From contig NZ_CP134398.1 of NCBI RefSeq assembly GCF_002968335.2, forward strand, positions 1,922,001-1,986,000: DNA of 64,000 nt, read 5' to 3'. The notes beneath the pieces were generated by a model. The model saw only the letters and a program-made list of their open reading frames with translations, was not told the origin of the DNA and ran no database searches. Every line of letters starts with the position of its first letter. Position 1 is the first letter of the stretch. Made by a program: the position numbers and the translations under genes. Source of the DNA: Mycobacterium sp. ITM-2016-00316. Lineage in GTDB: Bacteria > Actinomycetota > Actinomycetes > Mycobacteriales > Mycobacteriaceae. Of the stretch, positions 24,969 through 33,687 are shown in pieces.

Positions 24969-26156
24969 ATGCCAGGGGTCCTCGACGGGATACGGGTACT
25001 CGACTACGGCCGATTCATCGCCGCGCCCTGGTGCAGTGCAATCCTGGCCGATATGGGTGCCGACGTCCTGCGCGTGGAGAAACGTGAGGGCGGCGAGGAC
25101 CGGTGGGTCCAGGCCGTCACCGACGGCGGTGAGGGCGGCACCTTCCTGCAGTGCAACCGCAACAAGCGTTCCCTGACTTTGGATTCCACGAGCGCGGAGG
25201 GCGCGGAGATCACCCGCCGACTGGTCGCACGCGCCGATATCGTCGTCGCCAATATGCCGTCCGCCGGGATGCGGGCCAGCGGACTGGACTACGAGACGCT
25301 GCGCGCCGTCAAGCCGGACATCATCCTGGCCAGCGCCACCGCCTACGGTGAGGGCGGCCCGTACAGCACCAAGGTCGGCTTCGACGGCGCCGGCCAGGTC
25401 ATGTCTGGCGCGGTGTACCGGCAGGGACTGCCCGACCAACCCATCCGGACCGTGGTGCCCTACAACGACTTCGGCACCGCGCTCACGCTGACGATCGGCG
25501 TCATGATGGCGCTCTACCACCGGGACCGCACCGGGGAAGGACAGCACGTCGAGGGTGCCCTGCTGCCGACTGCGCTGATGCTGTCCAACGCCTTCCTCAT
25601 CGAGCGGGAACTCCTGCAGACCGACAAGCCGCGGATGGGCAACAAGGGCGCCTCGGTGGCCCCGTGCGATCTGTATCGCACCGCCGACGATCAGTGGGTG
25701 CTCCTACAGGTGGCCGGTCAGCCGATGTTCAAACGGTGGTGCATTCTCATGGGCCGTGCGGAACTCTTCGACGACCCGCGCTTCGCCGACGACGATATCC
25801 GCTGGGAGAACGGCGATGTCCTCAACGACATCATGTCGCAGTGGTGTGCCGACAAGACGAAGGCCGAGGTCCTCGAACTCCTGGAGAAGGCGAAGATGCC
25901 CGCCGCGCCGCTGCTTTCCACTCAGGAAGTGCTCGACGATCCGCACATCCAGGCCATGGGTTACCTGAAGCGAGTGCCCTTTCCCGGCGCCTCCCGCGAT
26001 GTGCCGATCATCGAGACCCCGTTCCGGATGTCGGCTACACCCGGCAGCATCCGGCGCCGCGCCCCACTGCTCGGCGAGCACACCGATGAGGTGCTTGGGG
26101 AGATCGGTTATGACGCCGCGCAGATAGCAGGGTTACGGGCGGACGCCATCGTGTGA
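24969..26156 (+). CDS. Class III (CaiB/BaiF) acyl-CoA transferase
   Basis: A 395-residue CoA-transferase. It starts with 'VLDGIRVLDYGRFIAAPWCSAILADMGADVLRVEK', the family N-terminus, followed by 'NRNKRSLTLD' and the substrate loop 'GEGGPYSTKVGFDG'. The family moves CoA between acids through a catalytic Asp; 'PYNDFGTALTLTIGVMMAL' is the likely Asp region. It would activate a substrate acid of the island without ATP. GAAGGTGGG precedes the ATG at 24969, and operator A lies upstream. Its 3' end overlaps the convergent synthetase by 24 bp. Confidence 0.88.
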   Translation: MPGVLDGIRVLDYGRFIAAPWCSAILADMGADVLRVEKREGGEDRWVQAVTDGGEGGTFLQCNRNKRSLTLDSTSAEGAEITRRLVARADIVVANMPSAGMRASGLDYETLRAVKPDIILASATAYGEGGPYSTKVGFDGAGQVMSGAVYRQGLPDQPIRTVVPYNDFGTALTLTIGVMMALYHRDRTGEGQHVEGALLPTALMLSNAFLIERELLQTDKPRMGNKGASVAPCDLYRTADDQWVLLQVAGQPMFKRWCILMGRAELFDDPRFADDDIRWENGDVLNDIMSQWCADKTKAEVLELLEKAKMPAAPLLSTQEVLDDPHIQAMGYLKRVPFPGASRDVPIIETPFRMSATPGSIRRRAPLLGEHTDEVLGEIGYDAAQIAGLRADAIV

Positions 26157-27593
26157 CGCCGCGAGCATCTCGCGGATCCGGTGCTTGTCGGGCTTACCGG
26201 TGGCGCCGAAGGGAACCGCGTGCTCGCTGTCCAGGATCGACCAGACCGTCGGGACCTTGAAGGCGCTGAGCGTTTCCCTGGCCGCGGTGCGTAACTCGGC
26301 GGCGGACCGGCTCGTCACCACGGCAGCGGCGACGCAGCCGGCGAGATCGACCACGAACGCCGCCCGTACTCCGGGGATCGCCCGCAGCGCACGCTCCACC
26401 TCGCTGGGGTACACCGTGGCCCCACTGACCTTGAACATGTCATCGGACCGGCCGCGGTAGAACAGGAATCCGTCCTCATCGAGGAGCCCGAGATCACCGG
26501 TGGGGTAGTACCCGTCCGGAGTGAACACGTCCTCGCGGCCGCGCCGGCAGATCCCGCGCAGCACGTGCGGTCCGCGGATCTGGATCTGGCCGACCTCGCC
26601 TGCGGGCAGCCGCTCACCCGATTCGATATCGGTGATCCGCACATCCATCCCGGCGAACGGCTTCCCGCAACTGCCCCAGGCCGATTCGGGCATATCGGTG
26701 TCCGCGGGAAACCCGCAGTACGGCCCGAACGATTCGGTCATCCCGAACAGCGAGGCCCGCGCCCCCGGGGCCGAGCGCCTCTCCGGTGGCAACAACGCCT
26801 CCAGACTGCCCACCCGTAGGTCGGGCAGGGGTGCCAACAGAAAATGGGAGAGCGCCGTCGCCTGGTCGGGCCAACCGCGGAACAGCGTGACCCGCTCGCG
26901 GCGAAGCAATTCCAGCGTCGACTCGGCCTGCGGGATCGGCTCGGTCACCAACGTGGCCCCAGCCAGCAGCGCGGACAGGATCCCGGCCCCGAAACCGCCC
27001 ACCCAGAAGAACGGCATCGGCAGATACAGCCGGGTGTCCTCGGTGATGAGGCGTGCATCCAGCCCGGAACGCACCGCGGCAAGCGCACTGCCGTGGGAAT
27101 GCCGAACGCCCTTCGGTGGCCCACTGCTGCCCGAGGTGAACATGATGACCAACGGGTCGGCGGGCCGCACGGGTGGGAACGCTGCCCTGCCGCGCAATGC
27201 CAGCACCTCGCTCGGCGTCCACACCCGGCGCAGGGATGCCACCGGCCCCGGTGCGTAGCGCCGGCCGCGGAACTCCTCGACGGCGATCAGGTGCTGGACC
27301 GAGGCCGTACGCAGCTGTCCGGTGAGTTCGGGTGCGGTGAGAAGTGTGCTCAGCGGCACCAGCACCGCGCCGATCCTGGTGAGGGCCAGCGCGATCCGTA
27401 CCCAGTCGGCGCTGTTGGGCATGATCAGCCCGACCCGGGTGCCTTTTCCGATGCCGGCGCCGAGCAAACCCGAGGCCAACGCGACTGTGCTCGAATCGAG
27501 TTCGGCGTAGCTGATCCGGGTGTCGGGATCGATGATCATCGGCTTGCTGTCGGTGGCCCGCGCGCGGATCAGCTCATCGATGGTCTCAGTCAT
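26133..27593 (-). CDS. Acyl-CoA synthetase (AMP-binding), third of three in tandem
   Basis: A 486-residue ANL-family ligase: ATP + CoA + acid gives acyl-CoA. The P-loop 'FTSGSSGPPKGVRHSH', the 'GYYPTGDLG' motif and a C-terminal catalytic-lysine region 'PFGATGKPDKHRI' are present. It is shorter than typical long-chain FadDs (above 500), which suggests a compact acid substrate. Its start overlaps the previous synthetase by 8 bp. It is the last gene of the operon that starts at 32837. Confidence 0.88.
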   Translation of the reverse strand: MTETIDELIRARATDSKPMIIDPDTRISYAELDSSTVALASGLLGAGIGKGTRVGLIMPNSADWVRIALALTRIGAVLVPLSTLLTAPELTGQLRTASVQHLIAVEEFRGRRYAPGPVASLRRVWTPSEVLALRGRAAFPPVRPADPLVIMFTSGSSGPPKGVRHSHGSALAAVRSGLDARLITEDTRLYLPMPFFWVGGFGAGILSALLAGATLVTEPIPQAESTLELLRRERVTLFRGWPDQATALSHFLLAPLPDLRVGSLEALLPPERRSAPGARASLFGMTESFGPYCGFPADTDMPESAWGSCGKPFAGMDVRITDIESGERLPAGEVGQIQIRGPHVLRGICRRGREDVFTPDGYYPTGDLGLLDEDGFLFYRGRSDDMFKVSGATVYPSEVERALRAIPGVRAAFVVDLAGCVAAAVVTSRSAAELRTAARETLSAFKVPTVWSILDSEHAVPFGATGKPDKHRIREMLAASHDGVRP

Positions 27594-29025
27594 CGAACAG
27601 CTTCACCAGCCCGGGCAGATCGACCTTGCCACTGGACATCATGGGGACATCGGCGGGGCGGCAGATCGCGAACCGTCTGGGCACCTTGTAGGACGACAGT
27701 GTCTCCCGCAATGCCCGGCGGAGCGCCTCGGTGTCGACCGGACCGTCACTGACGATCACGGCGGCCACGATCTGCCCGCGCTGCGCGTCGGGCAGAGCCA
27801 GCACGTGGGCGACGAATCCCTGCGCCGCGAGAGCTTTCTGCACCTCGCCGGGGGTGACATTGGCTCCCGCGGTCTTGATCATCGCCCCGGCACGGGTCAG
27901 GTAATAGAAGTAGCCGTCCTCGTCGACGCGCACCAGATCGCCGGTGTGAAACCAGCCGTCGGCGTCGAAGCACTCCTCGCGGCTGCGTCCGTAATAGCCC
28001 TGCATGACATAACGCCCACGGATACAGAGCTCACCGGTGTCGAGCACCGTGGTCTCGAACCCCGGCGCGGGACGGCCGAAGCTGCCGCGCCGGTGCTCGG
28101 GCTGATCGGACTCGTCGCCGTCGATCAGCAGCACGCTGGCGGCCTCGGTCATCCCCAGCATGTTGTGCCGCAACTCGGGATCGGCCGGACGGGCATCCGG
28201 CGCCATGATCGGGTACAGATTCCCGCGGCGCAGCGTCGACAGGTCCCGGTCGACGAAACTGGGATGACGGGTCAGATGCGCGACGGCCGTGGCGAAGCCG
28301 TTGGTGACATTGGGGCGCACCGCCTCCAGCAGATCCAGGGTTTCACCGGCATCGGTGGCATTCGAGCAGACCAGTGTGGACCCGGCCACGATGGTGGCGA
28401 GCAGGCCGAACGCGAAACCGCCGATCCAGAAGAACGGCGAAGTGCAGAACAAGATGTCCGACTCGGAGAGTCCGCGGATCTCGTTGAGATTGCGTTGATG
28501 CCCGAGCAGCCCGGCGTGGGTGTGCACCGCACCCTTGGGCGGGCCGGTCGAACCCGAGGTGTAGACGATCGCCAGCGGATCGCAGCCGTCGACGTCGGCT
28601 TCCAGCCCGGTCAGGTCCGGTTCGGCGGCCGATGGCGGGTCGAACAGCACGTGGCGCAGGCACGGCGCCGCGATCCCTGCGAGGTGTTGCTCGTAATCGT
28701 GTTGACGGAAAGACCGCGCCGCCAACAGGAACTCGGTGTCGCTGTCGACCAGCTGGGTCGTCAACTCCGCGGCGGTCTGGAAGGTGGAGAACGGCACCAC
28801 CACCGCACCGATACGCGCGGCGGCCAGCATCCCCACCACGAACGCCGCGCCGTTGGGGTACAGCAGCCCGACGTGGGTGCCCTTGCCCGCGCCCAGCGCG
28901 ACCAGGCCACGCGCGAGGTCTGCGGACCGGATATCTGCCTCGGCGTAGGTCAGCCGTTCGTCATCGCAGATCAGCAGGGGATGGTCCGCTCGGCGGCGGA
29001 GCAGGTCGACCAGTGACTCGATCAC
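27586..29025 (-). CDS. Acyl-CoA synthetase (AMP-binding), second of three in tandem
   Basis: A 479-residue ANL ligase. 'IVYTSGSTGPPKGAVHTH' is the P-loop, 'GWFHTGDLVRVDEDGYF' the hinge region and 'MMSSGKVDLPGL' carries the C-terminal Lys. I chose the GTG at 29025 because it makes a GTGA overlap with the preceding gene; the open frame upstream of it is the neighbour read in another phase. With the flanking synthetases it forms a tandem of three paralogues with clearly different sequences, so they probably act on different acids of one pathway. Confidence 0.88.
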   Translation of the reverse strand: MIESLVDLLRRRADHPLLICDDERLTYAEADIRSADLARGLVALGAGKGTHVGLLYPNGAAFVVGMLAAARIGAVVVPFSTFQTAAELTTQLVDSDTEFLLAARSFRQHDYEQHLAGIAAPCLRHVLFDPPSAAEPDLTGLEADVDGCDPLAIVYTSGSTGPPKGAVHTHAGLLGHQRNLNEIRGLSESDILFCTSPFFWIGGFAFGLLATIVAGSTLVCSNATDAGETLDLLEAVRPNVTNGFATAVAHLTRHPSFVDRDLSTLRRGNLYPIMAPDARPADPELRHNMLGMTEAASVLLIDGDESDQPEHRRGSFGRPAPGFETTVLDTGELCIRGRYVMQGYYGRSREECFDADGWFHTGDLVRVDEDGYFYYLTRAGAMIKTAGANVTPGEVQKALAAQGFVAHVLALPDAQRGQIVAAVIVSDGPVDTEALRRALRETLSSYKVPRRFAICRPADVPMMSSGKVDLPGLVKLFDD

Positions 29026-30455
29026 GAGGTGGTGAAATGCTCTCGTACCGCCCCGAGATCGGCCTTGCCGGACGGGGTGCGCGGGATCACCTCGACGATG
29101 GCGATGTCGGTCGGGATTTCGTAGCGGGCCAGCCGAGTGGCCAGGAATTCGGACAGCTCGTCCGCGGTGGCCTGGCCGCGCAATTCGACCATGGCGACCG
29201 GGGTTTCGCCGAGACGTTCGTCGGCCAGGCCGATGACCGCAGCGCCGCGCACCGCGGGGTGACTTTCCAGCGCGGTGCGCACATCGTCGGGCATCACCTT
29301 GAAACCACCCCGGATGATGGCCTGATCGGCGCGGCCGAGGATCCAGACGAATCCGTCGGCGTCGATGCGCGCCAGGTCGGTGGTGCGGATCCAGTCCCCA
29401 GACGACATCTGTGCGGGAATGACCTCCAACAGCCCTTGCTCGTCCGGGCCGAGGACGTGACCCGCCTCGTCGACCACCCGTAGTTGTGCGCCGGGATTGG
29501 CACGGCCCACGCTGCCACGCTTGGCCTGCCAGTGCTGCTGGTGATCGGCCAGCGTCCAACCGGTCACGCCGCCGCCGAACTCGGTGGCCGCATAGGACGT
29601 CAGCACCGGGATGCCGAACTTGGCGGTGAAGGCATCGGCGTCGTCGGCGGACAACGGGGCGGTGCCCGAGGTGACCGCGCGTACGCCGGCCAGATCGTCG
29701 CGGGTGAGTGCGGAGTGCAACACCATCCGCAGCGCGGCCGGCACCAGCGACACCGCGCGGGGTTGATGCTCGCGCACCGCGGCGGCCCAGCGCTGCAGTT
29801 CGAACTTGGGCAGCAGCACGAACGGCCGGGCCTCACTGATACACAGCAGGATCCGGAATACCCCGCCGACGTGCACCAGCGGGGAGTTCACGATCGCCAC
29901 CCCGCGTCGCAGCTCGGTGGGCGCCTGCCACGGTTGGCGTCCCAGCACGCTGCGGGCGAGCATGTCGTAGGTGAGGTCGACCCGTTTGGGCGGGCCGGTG
30001 GTGCCGCTGGTCAGCATCCACACCGCGACTCCCGGGCGTCGGGCGTCATCGATGGTGGTGCCCAGCTCCTCGGTGGGGGCGGTGTCGAGATCGGAGATGG
30101 TGATCACCGTGCCGGTGAATGCCGGTGTCAGCAGGTTGGCGATATCGTCGGCGACGCCGATGACCACCGGCAGCACGAGCGCAGCGATATCGGCGCGGGT
30201 GCGGTCATCACCGCGCGACGGGTTGATGACCACGACGGTGCCGCCGGTCTCCAGCACGCCGAGCAGCGCGGCGACATGGGCGGGCTGATTGCGCAGCATG
30301 ATCCCGACCCGAACCGGGCCGGTGAGCGCGCCGATGCGGCGCGCCAGCATGGCGAGCTGCCCCCAGTTGGACCACCGACCCTCGTACTGCAGCGCCGGCG
30401 CCGACGGATCCAGATCCAGGACGGTGCCGATGCGTTGCGAAAGCGGATGGGACAT
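29022..30455 (-). CDS. Acyl-CoA synthetase (AMP-binding), first of three in tandem
   Basis: A 477-residue ANL ligase, the most divergent of the three: 'MLTSGTTGPPKRVDLTYDML' is the P-loop, 'SYAATEFGGGVTGW' the A5 region, and 'TPSGKADLGAV' the C-terminal Lys. I chose the ATG at 30455, which overlaps the crotonase stop by one base; a TTG one codon earlier is possible. The unusual 'PKRVDLT' in place of PKGVxxT may reflect a special substrate. Confidence 0.87.
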   Translation of the reverse strand: MSHPLSQRIGTVLDLDPSAPALQYEGRWSNWGQLAMLARRIGALTGPVRVGIMLRNQPAHVAALLGVLETGGTVVVINPSRGDDRTRADIAALVLPVVIGVADDIANLLTPAFTGTVITISDLDTAPTEELGTTIDDARRPGVAVWMLTSGTTGPPKRVDLTYDMLARSVLGRQPWQAPTELRRGVAIVNSPLVHVGGVFRILLCISEARPFVLLPKFELQRWAAAVREHQPRAVSLVPAALRMVLHSALTRDDLAGVRAVTSGTAPLSADDADAFTAKFGIPVLTSYAATEFGGGVTGWTLADHQQHWQAKRGSVGRANPGAQLRVVDEAGHVLGPDEQGLLEVIPAQMSSGDWIRTTDLARIDADGFVWILGRADQAIIRGGFKVMPDDVRTALESHPAVRGAAVIGLADERLGETPVAMVELRGQATADELSEFLATRLARYEIPTDIAIVEVIPRTPSGKADLGAVREHFTTS

Positions 30456-31228
30456 CAACGGATCCGCGGCGGGGTCTTGGGGATCGGTCGTGCCGCGAGC
30501 TCCTCCTTGGCGATCGGGTTGCCCAGCCGGGTGTAGATCAGACCGTGGTCCATCGCGGCGCGGTACGGCTTGTCCAGCGACTCCCAGATGGCCTTGACGG
30601 TGCCCTGGGTCGCGGTCGGCGGTTTGGCGGCGATGGCGGTGGCGATCTCATCGGCGCGGTTCCACAACATGTCTCGGGGCACCACCTCGGTGACCAGACC
30701 GATCCGCAGCGCGGTATCGGCGCTCACCCGTTCGTCGTTACCCATCAACGCCATCCGCAGGGTGTCGCCGAGACCGATACGGCGCATCAGTCCGATCGGC
30801 TCCAGCGCCGACACCAGCCCGGCGCTGACATGGGAGTCGAAGAAGGTGGCCTCCTGCGAGCAGATCACCACATCGGACTCGTTGACGAAGTACAGCGCAC
30901 CCGCGGTGCACATGCCCTGCACCGCGCAGACCACCGGCTTCCACATCTTCTGCCACTTGGGGCTGAGCAGCTCGCCCGGATCCTCGTGGTTCCAGACGAT
31001 CTCGGGTTGTCCATAGCTGGATTTCACGTCCAGGCCGGCACTGAAGGCGCGGTCACCGGCGGCGCGCAGCACCACCGCATGGATGGCCTCGTCATCCTTG
31101 ATGGTGTGCCAGGCATCGCGCATCTCATGGCACATGGCGCGGTTGAACGAATTCAGCGATTCGGGGCGGTTGAGCGTCACGGTGGCGACGTGGCTGCCGT
31201 GGTTCAGGTCGAGCAGGATGGTGTCCAC
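30455..31228 (-). CDS. Crotonase-family protein (enoyl-CoA hydratase/isomerase), third in operon
   Basis: A 257-residue crotonase-fold protein. The CoA oxyanion motifs are 'AFSAGLDVKSS' and 'GMCTAGALYFVNESDVV'. At the active site it reads 'FFDSHVSAGLVSALEPIGL', where classical hydratases have two Glu residues (FGLPEV and PGAGG contexts), so both catalytic Glus are replaced. It may do another crotonase reaction or a hydrolysis. It starts at a GTG two bases after the previous stop and is co-transcribed with the synthetases. Confidence 0.85.
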   Translation of the reverse strand: MDTILLDLNHGSHVATVTLNRPESLNSFNRAMCHEMRDAWHTIKDDEAIHAVVLRAAGDRAFSAGLDVKSSYGQPEIVWNHEDPGELLSPKWQKMWKPVVCAVQGMCTAGALYFVNESDVVICSQEATFFDSHVSAGLVSALEPIGLMRRIGLGDTLRMALMGNDERVSADTALRIGLVTEVVPRDMLWNRADEIATAIAAKPPTATQGTVKAIWESLDKPYRAAMDHGLIYTRLGNPIAKEELAARPIPKTPPRIR

Positions 31229-31230
31229 CC

Positions 31231-32034
31231 CTACCGCGCCTGCCAGTTGGGCGTGCGCTTCTCCACGAACGCGCGCGGCCCCTCCAGCGCATCCTCGGTG
31301 CGGGTGACCCGCTCCCGGAACGTCTCGGCCAGGATCTCCCCCTCGTGCAACGGCAGATCCAGCGTCTTGTGGATGGCCAGGCGGGTACCCCGTACTGCCA
31401 GCGGCGCATTGAGATTGACCGTGTCGGCGATCTCGTGCGCACGCGCCAGCAGCTTCTCGTGTTCGACGATCTCGGTGATCAGCCCGAGTTCGTAGGCCCG
31501 CTGCACCGTCATTCGCTCGTGCTTGCCCATCAGCGCCATCCGCAAAGCCACCGACCGGGGCAGTGCCTTGGCCAGGCGCACCATCTCGCGCGCGGCGACC
31601 AGGCCGATGCTGACATGTGGGTCGAAGAAGGTGGCCCTGTCGGAGGCGATGACGATATCACCGGTGGTCACCCAATCCAGCCCTGCGCCACAACAGATTC
31701 CGTTGACGGCGACGATGACCGGTTTGGTCATGGTCCGAAACGGTGGGGTGCCCTCCTGCGGGGCCTCCCACTGTTCGTAGGTGGACAGGTACGGGCGTTC
31801 GTTGAGCACCTTGCCGTCGCCGGGGATCTCCTTGACATCGGCGCCGGTGCAGAACGCCCGCCCGTTGGCGGTGACGATCATCAGCCACACGTTGTCGTCG
31901 TCCTCGACTCGCTGATAGGCCGCCCGCAGTTCGGTGATCATGTGCGGCGACAACGCGTTCAGCGCGTCGGGCCGGTTCATGGTGATGGTGGCCTTGTGGC
32001 CGTCGACGTCATAGGTGATCGTGTCGTAGCTCAT
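31231..32034 (-). CDS. Crotonase-family protein, second in operon
   Basis: A 267-residue crotonase-fold protein with 'AFCTGADVKEIPGDG' and 'NGICCGAGLDWVTTGDIV' as CoA-binding loops. The active-site strand 'FFDPHVSIGLVAAREMVRL' lacks the standard Glu pair and resembles the neighbouring paralogue. The length is normal. It starts 8 bp after the stop of the first crotonase gene. The two share the FFDxHVSxGLV motif, so they may derive from a duplication and could form a hetero-oligomer. Confidence 0.86.
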   Translation of the reverse strand: MSYDTITYDVDGHKATITMNRPDALNALSPHMITELRAAYQRVEDDDNVWLMIVTANGRAFCTGADVKEIPGDGKVLNERPYLSTYEQWEAPQEGTPPFRTMTKPVIVAVNGICCGAGLDWVTTGDIVIASDRATFFDPHVSIGLVAAREMVRLAKALPRSVALRMALMGKHERMTVQRAYELGLITEIVEHEKLLARAHEIADTVNLNAPLAVRGTRLAIHKTLDLPLHEGEILAETFRERVTRTEDALEGPRAFVEKRTPNWQAR

Positions 32035-32042
32035 GATTCCTC

Positions 32043-32837
32043 TCAGCGTCCCTGGAAGTCGGGGTCGCGGCGTTCCCGGAACGCGGCCAGGCCCTCTTTG
32101 AAATCGGCGGTGCGGCAGGAGAGTTCCAGATTGGACAGCTCTTGATTCATGGACTGGGGCAGAGTGGCGTGCTGGCCGTAGGCGATGGCCTGCTTGGCCA
32201 GCCCGATGGCGACCGTCGGTCCACTGGAAAGCCGGGCCAGCAGCTCATCGGCGGCGGTCTCCACCTCGTCGGCGGGCACCGCGCTGTGGATCAGCCCCCA
32301 GTCGGCGGCATCGGTGCCGCTGACCTTCTCGCCGAGCAACAGCATCCGCTTGGCGCGGGCCACGCCGGCCAGCCGAGGGAGCAGCCAGGTGGAACCCGAA
32401 TCCGGGCTGAACCCGCGGGAGATGAACGGCTCCCAGAAGGTGGCTCCGGTGTCGGCGACGGTGAAGTCCGCGGCCAGGGCCAGGTTGCAGCCCAGACCGA
32501 CGGCCCAGCCGCGGACAGCGCAGACCACCGGTAGGTGGATGGTGGCGACGAGTTCGATCAGCCGATGCGCGGTGTGCGGGATGCGCCGGACCAGGTCGCC
32601 GGTGCGGGGGCGCTCCCCGGAACTGTTCGTGGACACCCAGTCCGCACCGGTGCAGAAATGGTCACCGGCGCCGGTGATGAAGAGGGCGCGCAGCGAATCG
32701 TCGCTGGCGGCAGCAGTCAGTATGCCGACCAGATCGTCGATCATCTGGTGGTCCAGGGAATTTCGGCGTGACTGCCGGTCGAGCGTGATCCGCAGGACGG
32801 AGTCTCTGCGGGAGGTGGTCACCGAACCGTCGCTCAC
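32043..32837 (-). CDS. Crotonase-family protein, PaaG/isomerase-like, first in operon
   Basis: A 264-residue crotonase-fold protein. 'HFCTGADWVS' and 'GWAVGLGCNLALAADF' bind CoA. The active-site segment 'SRGFSPDSGSTWLLPRLAG' has the Asp that PaaG and enoyl-CoA isomerases use, rather than the hydratase Glu pair, so a double-bond or ring isomerase is more likely than a hydratase. It is the first gene of a six-gene minus-strand operon. The degenerate operator at 32863 lies 26 bp upstream. Confidence 0.87.
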   Translation of the reverse strand: MSDGSVTTSRRDSVLRITLDRQSRRNSLDHQMIDDLVGILTAAASDDSLRALFITGAGDHFCTGADWVSTNSSGERPRTGDLVRRIPHTAHRLIELVATIHLPVVCAVRGWAVGLGCNLALAADFTVADTGATFWEPFISRGFSPDSGSTWLLPRLAGVARAKRMLLLGEKVSGTDAADWGLIHSAVPADEVETAADELLARLSSGPTVAIGLAKQAIAYGQHATLPQSMNQELSNLELSCRTADFKEGLAAFRERRDPDFQGR

Positions 32838-32862
32838 CTGGCACCCGGCCTTTCCTCATCCA

Positions 32863-32881
32863 TACAGTTGCCCATACAGTA
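32863..32881. promoter_or_regulatory. Island operator H (degenerate): TACAGTTG-CCC-ATACAGTA
   Basis: A degenerate copy of the TACTGTAA-N3-TTACAGTA site: the right arm has one mismatch, the left arm three. It lies in the divergent space between the crotonase/synthetase operon and the GntR gene. It is weaker than sites A, B and C, and the call rests on position as much as on sequence. Confidence 0.45.
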
Positions 32882-32898
32882 GGCGATGCGGTTACTAT

Positions 32899-32908
32899 CT
32901 TGTACAAG
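32899..32908. promoter_or_regulatory. GntR-type operator CTTGTACAAG
   Basis: A perfect 10-bp palindrome containing TTGTACAA, a form common for FadR-subfamily GntR regulators. It lies 20 bp before the start of the GntR/FCD gene at 32929, and probably serves autoregulation. Confidence 0.6.
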
Positions 32909-32928
32909 TTAGCAAGGAAAGGTCGTCG

Positions 32929-33687
32929 ATGGAAGGACGCGCCCGGCGCATCCGGCAGCCACGGGTTGCCGAGATCGTGGCGTCCAAACTGCGCGACGAC
33001 ATCCTGTCCGGGCGGCTGCGCGCCGGTGACATCCTGCCCACCCAGGAGAACCTGTTCTCCGAATTGGGCGTCAGCCCACCGGCGCTACGCGAGGCGATCC
33101 ACCTGCTGGAGACCGACGGCCTGGTCTCGGTGCGGCGCGGCAACATGGGCGGCGCGGTGGTGCAACTGCCGTCTGCGGAACGCACGGCGCACATGATCGG
33201 CATGGTGCTGCAGACCCGCGCCGCCACGCCGGCCGACGTCAGCGGTGCCCTGCTGCACCTGGAGCCGATCTGTGCGGGCATGTGCGCGGCCCGTGCGGAC
33301 CGGGCTACCGAGGTGGTGCCTCAGCTACAGGCCGAAATCGACACCCAGGCAGCCCAGTTCGCCGATACCGCGCAGTATGTGCGCAATGCCCGCCGCTTCC
33401 ACGAGGTGCTGGTGGCGCGTTGCGGAAACGAACCGATGATCCTGCTGATCGGCTCGCTGGAACTGATCTGGTCCACCCACGAGTCGGCGGTATGGGGCGA
33501 CGATATGCACGAAGGCACGATGCGTGCCGCGCTACGCGATCATCAGCGTCTGCTCGACGCCATCGCCGACGGCAACGTCGCCCGCGCCACCAAACTGGCC
33601 GCCGACCATCTCACCGCGGCCCGGCGGACCACGCTGGCCGCCGGAACCGACAAAACGATTGAAGCGAGGCTGATTTCGCATGACTGA
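32929..33687 (+). CDS. GntR family regulator with FCD ligand domain
   Basis: A 252-residue regulator. The winged helix lies at about 12-75 ('VAEIVASKLRDDILSGRLRAG', 'LGVSPPALREAIHLLE', 'VRRGNMGGAVVQ') and a C-terminal FCD domain follows ('NARRFHEVLV', 'LRDHQRLLDAI'). I chose the ATG at 32929, 20 bp after the CTTGTACAAG site and behind AAGGAAAGG. Its stop overlaps the next crotonase (33680) by 8 bp, so it is co-transcribed with that gene. It is divergent from the six-gene operon and may control both directions. Confidence 0.88.
   Translation: MEGRARRIRQPRVAEIVASKLRDDILSGRLRAGDILPTQENLFSELGVSPPALREAIHLLETDGLVSVRRGNMGGAVVQLPSAERTAHMIGMVLQTRAATPADVSGALLHLEPICAGMCAARADRATEVVPQLQAEIDTQAAQFADTAQYVRNARRFHEVLVARCGNEPMILLIGSLELIWSTHESAVWGDDMHEGTMRAALRDHQRLLDAIADGNVARATKLAADHLTAARRTTLAAGTDKTIEARLISHD

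Noticed and set aside
27520..29016. 498-codon plus-strand frame opposite an acyl-CoA synthetase
   Set aside because: The minus-strand synthetase has all ANL motifs; the plus frame is an antisense artefact.
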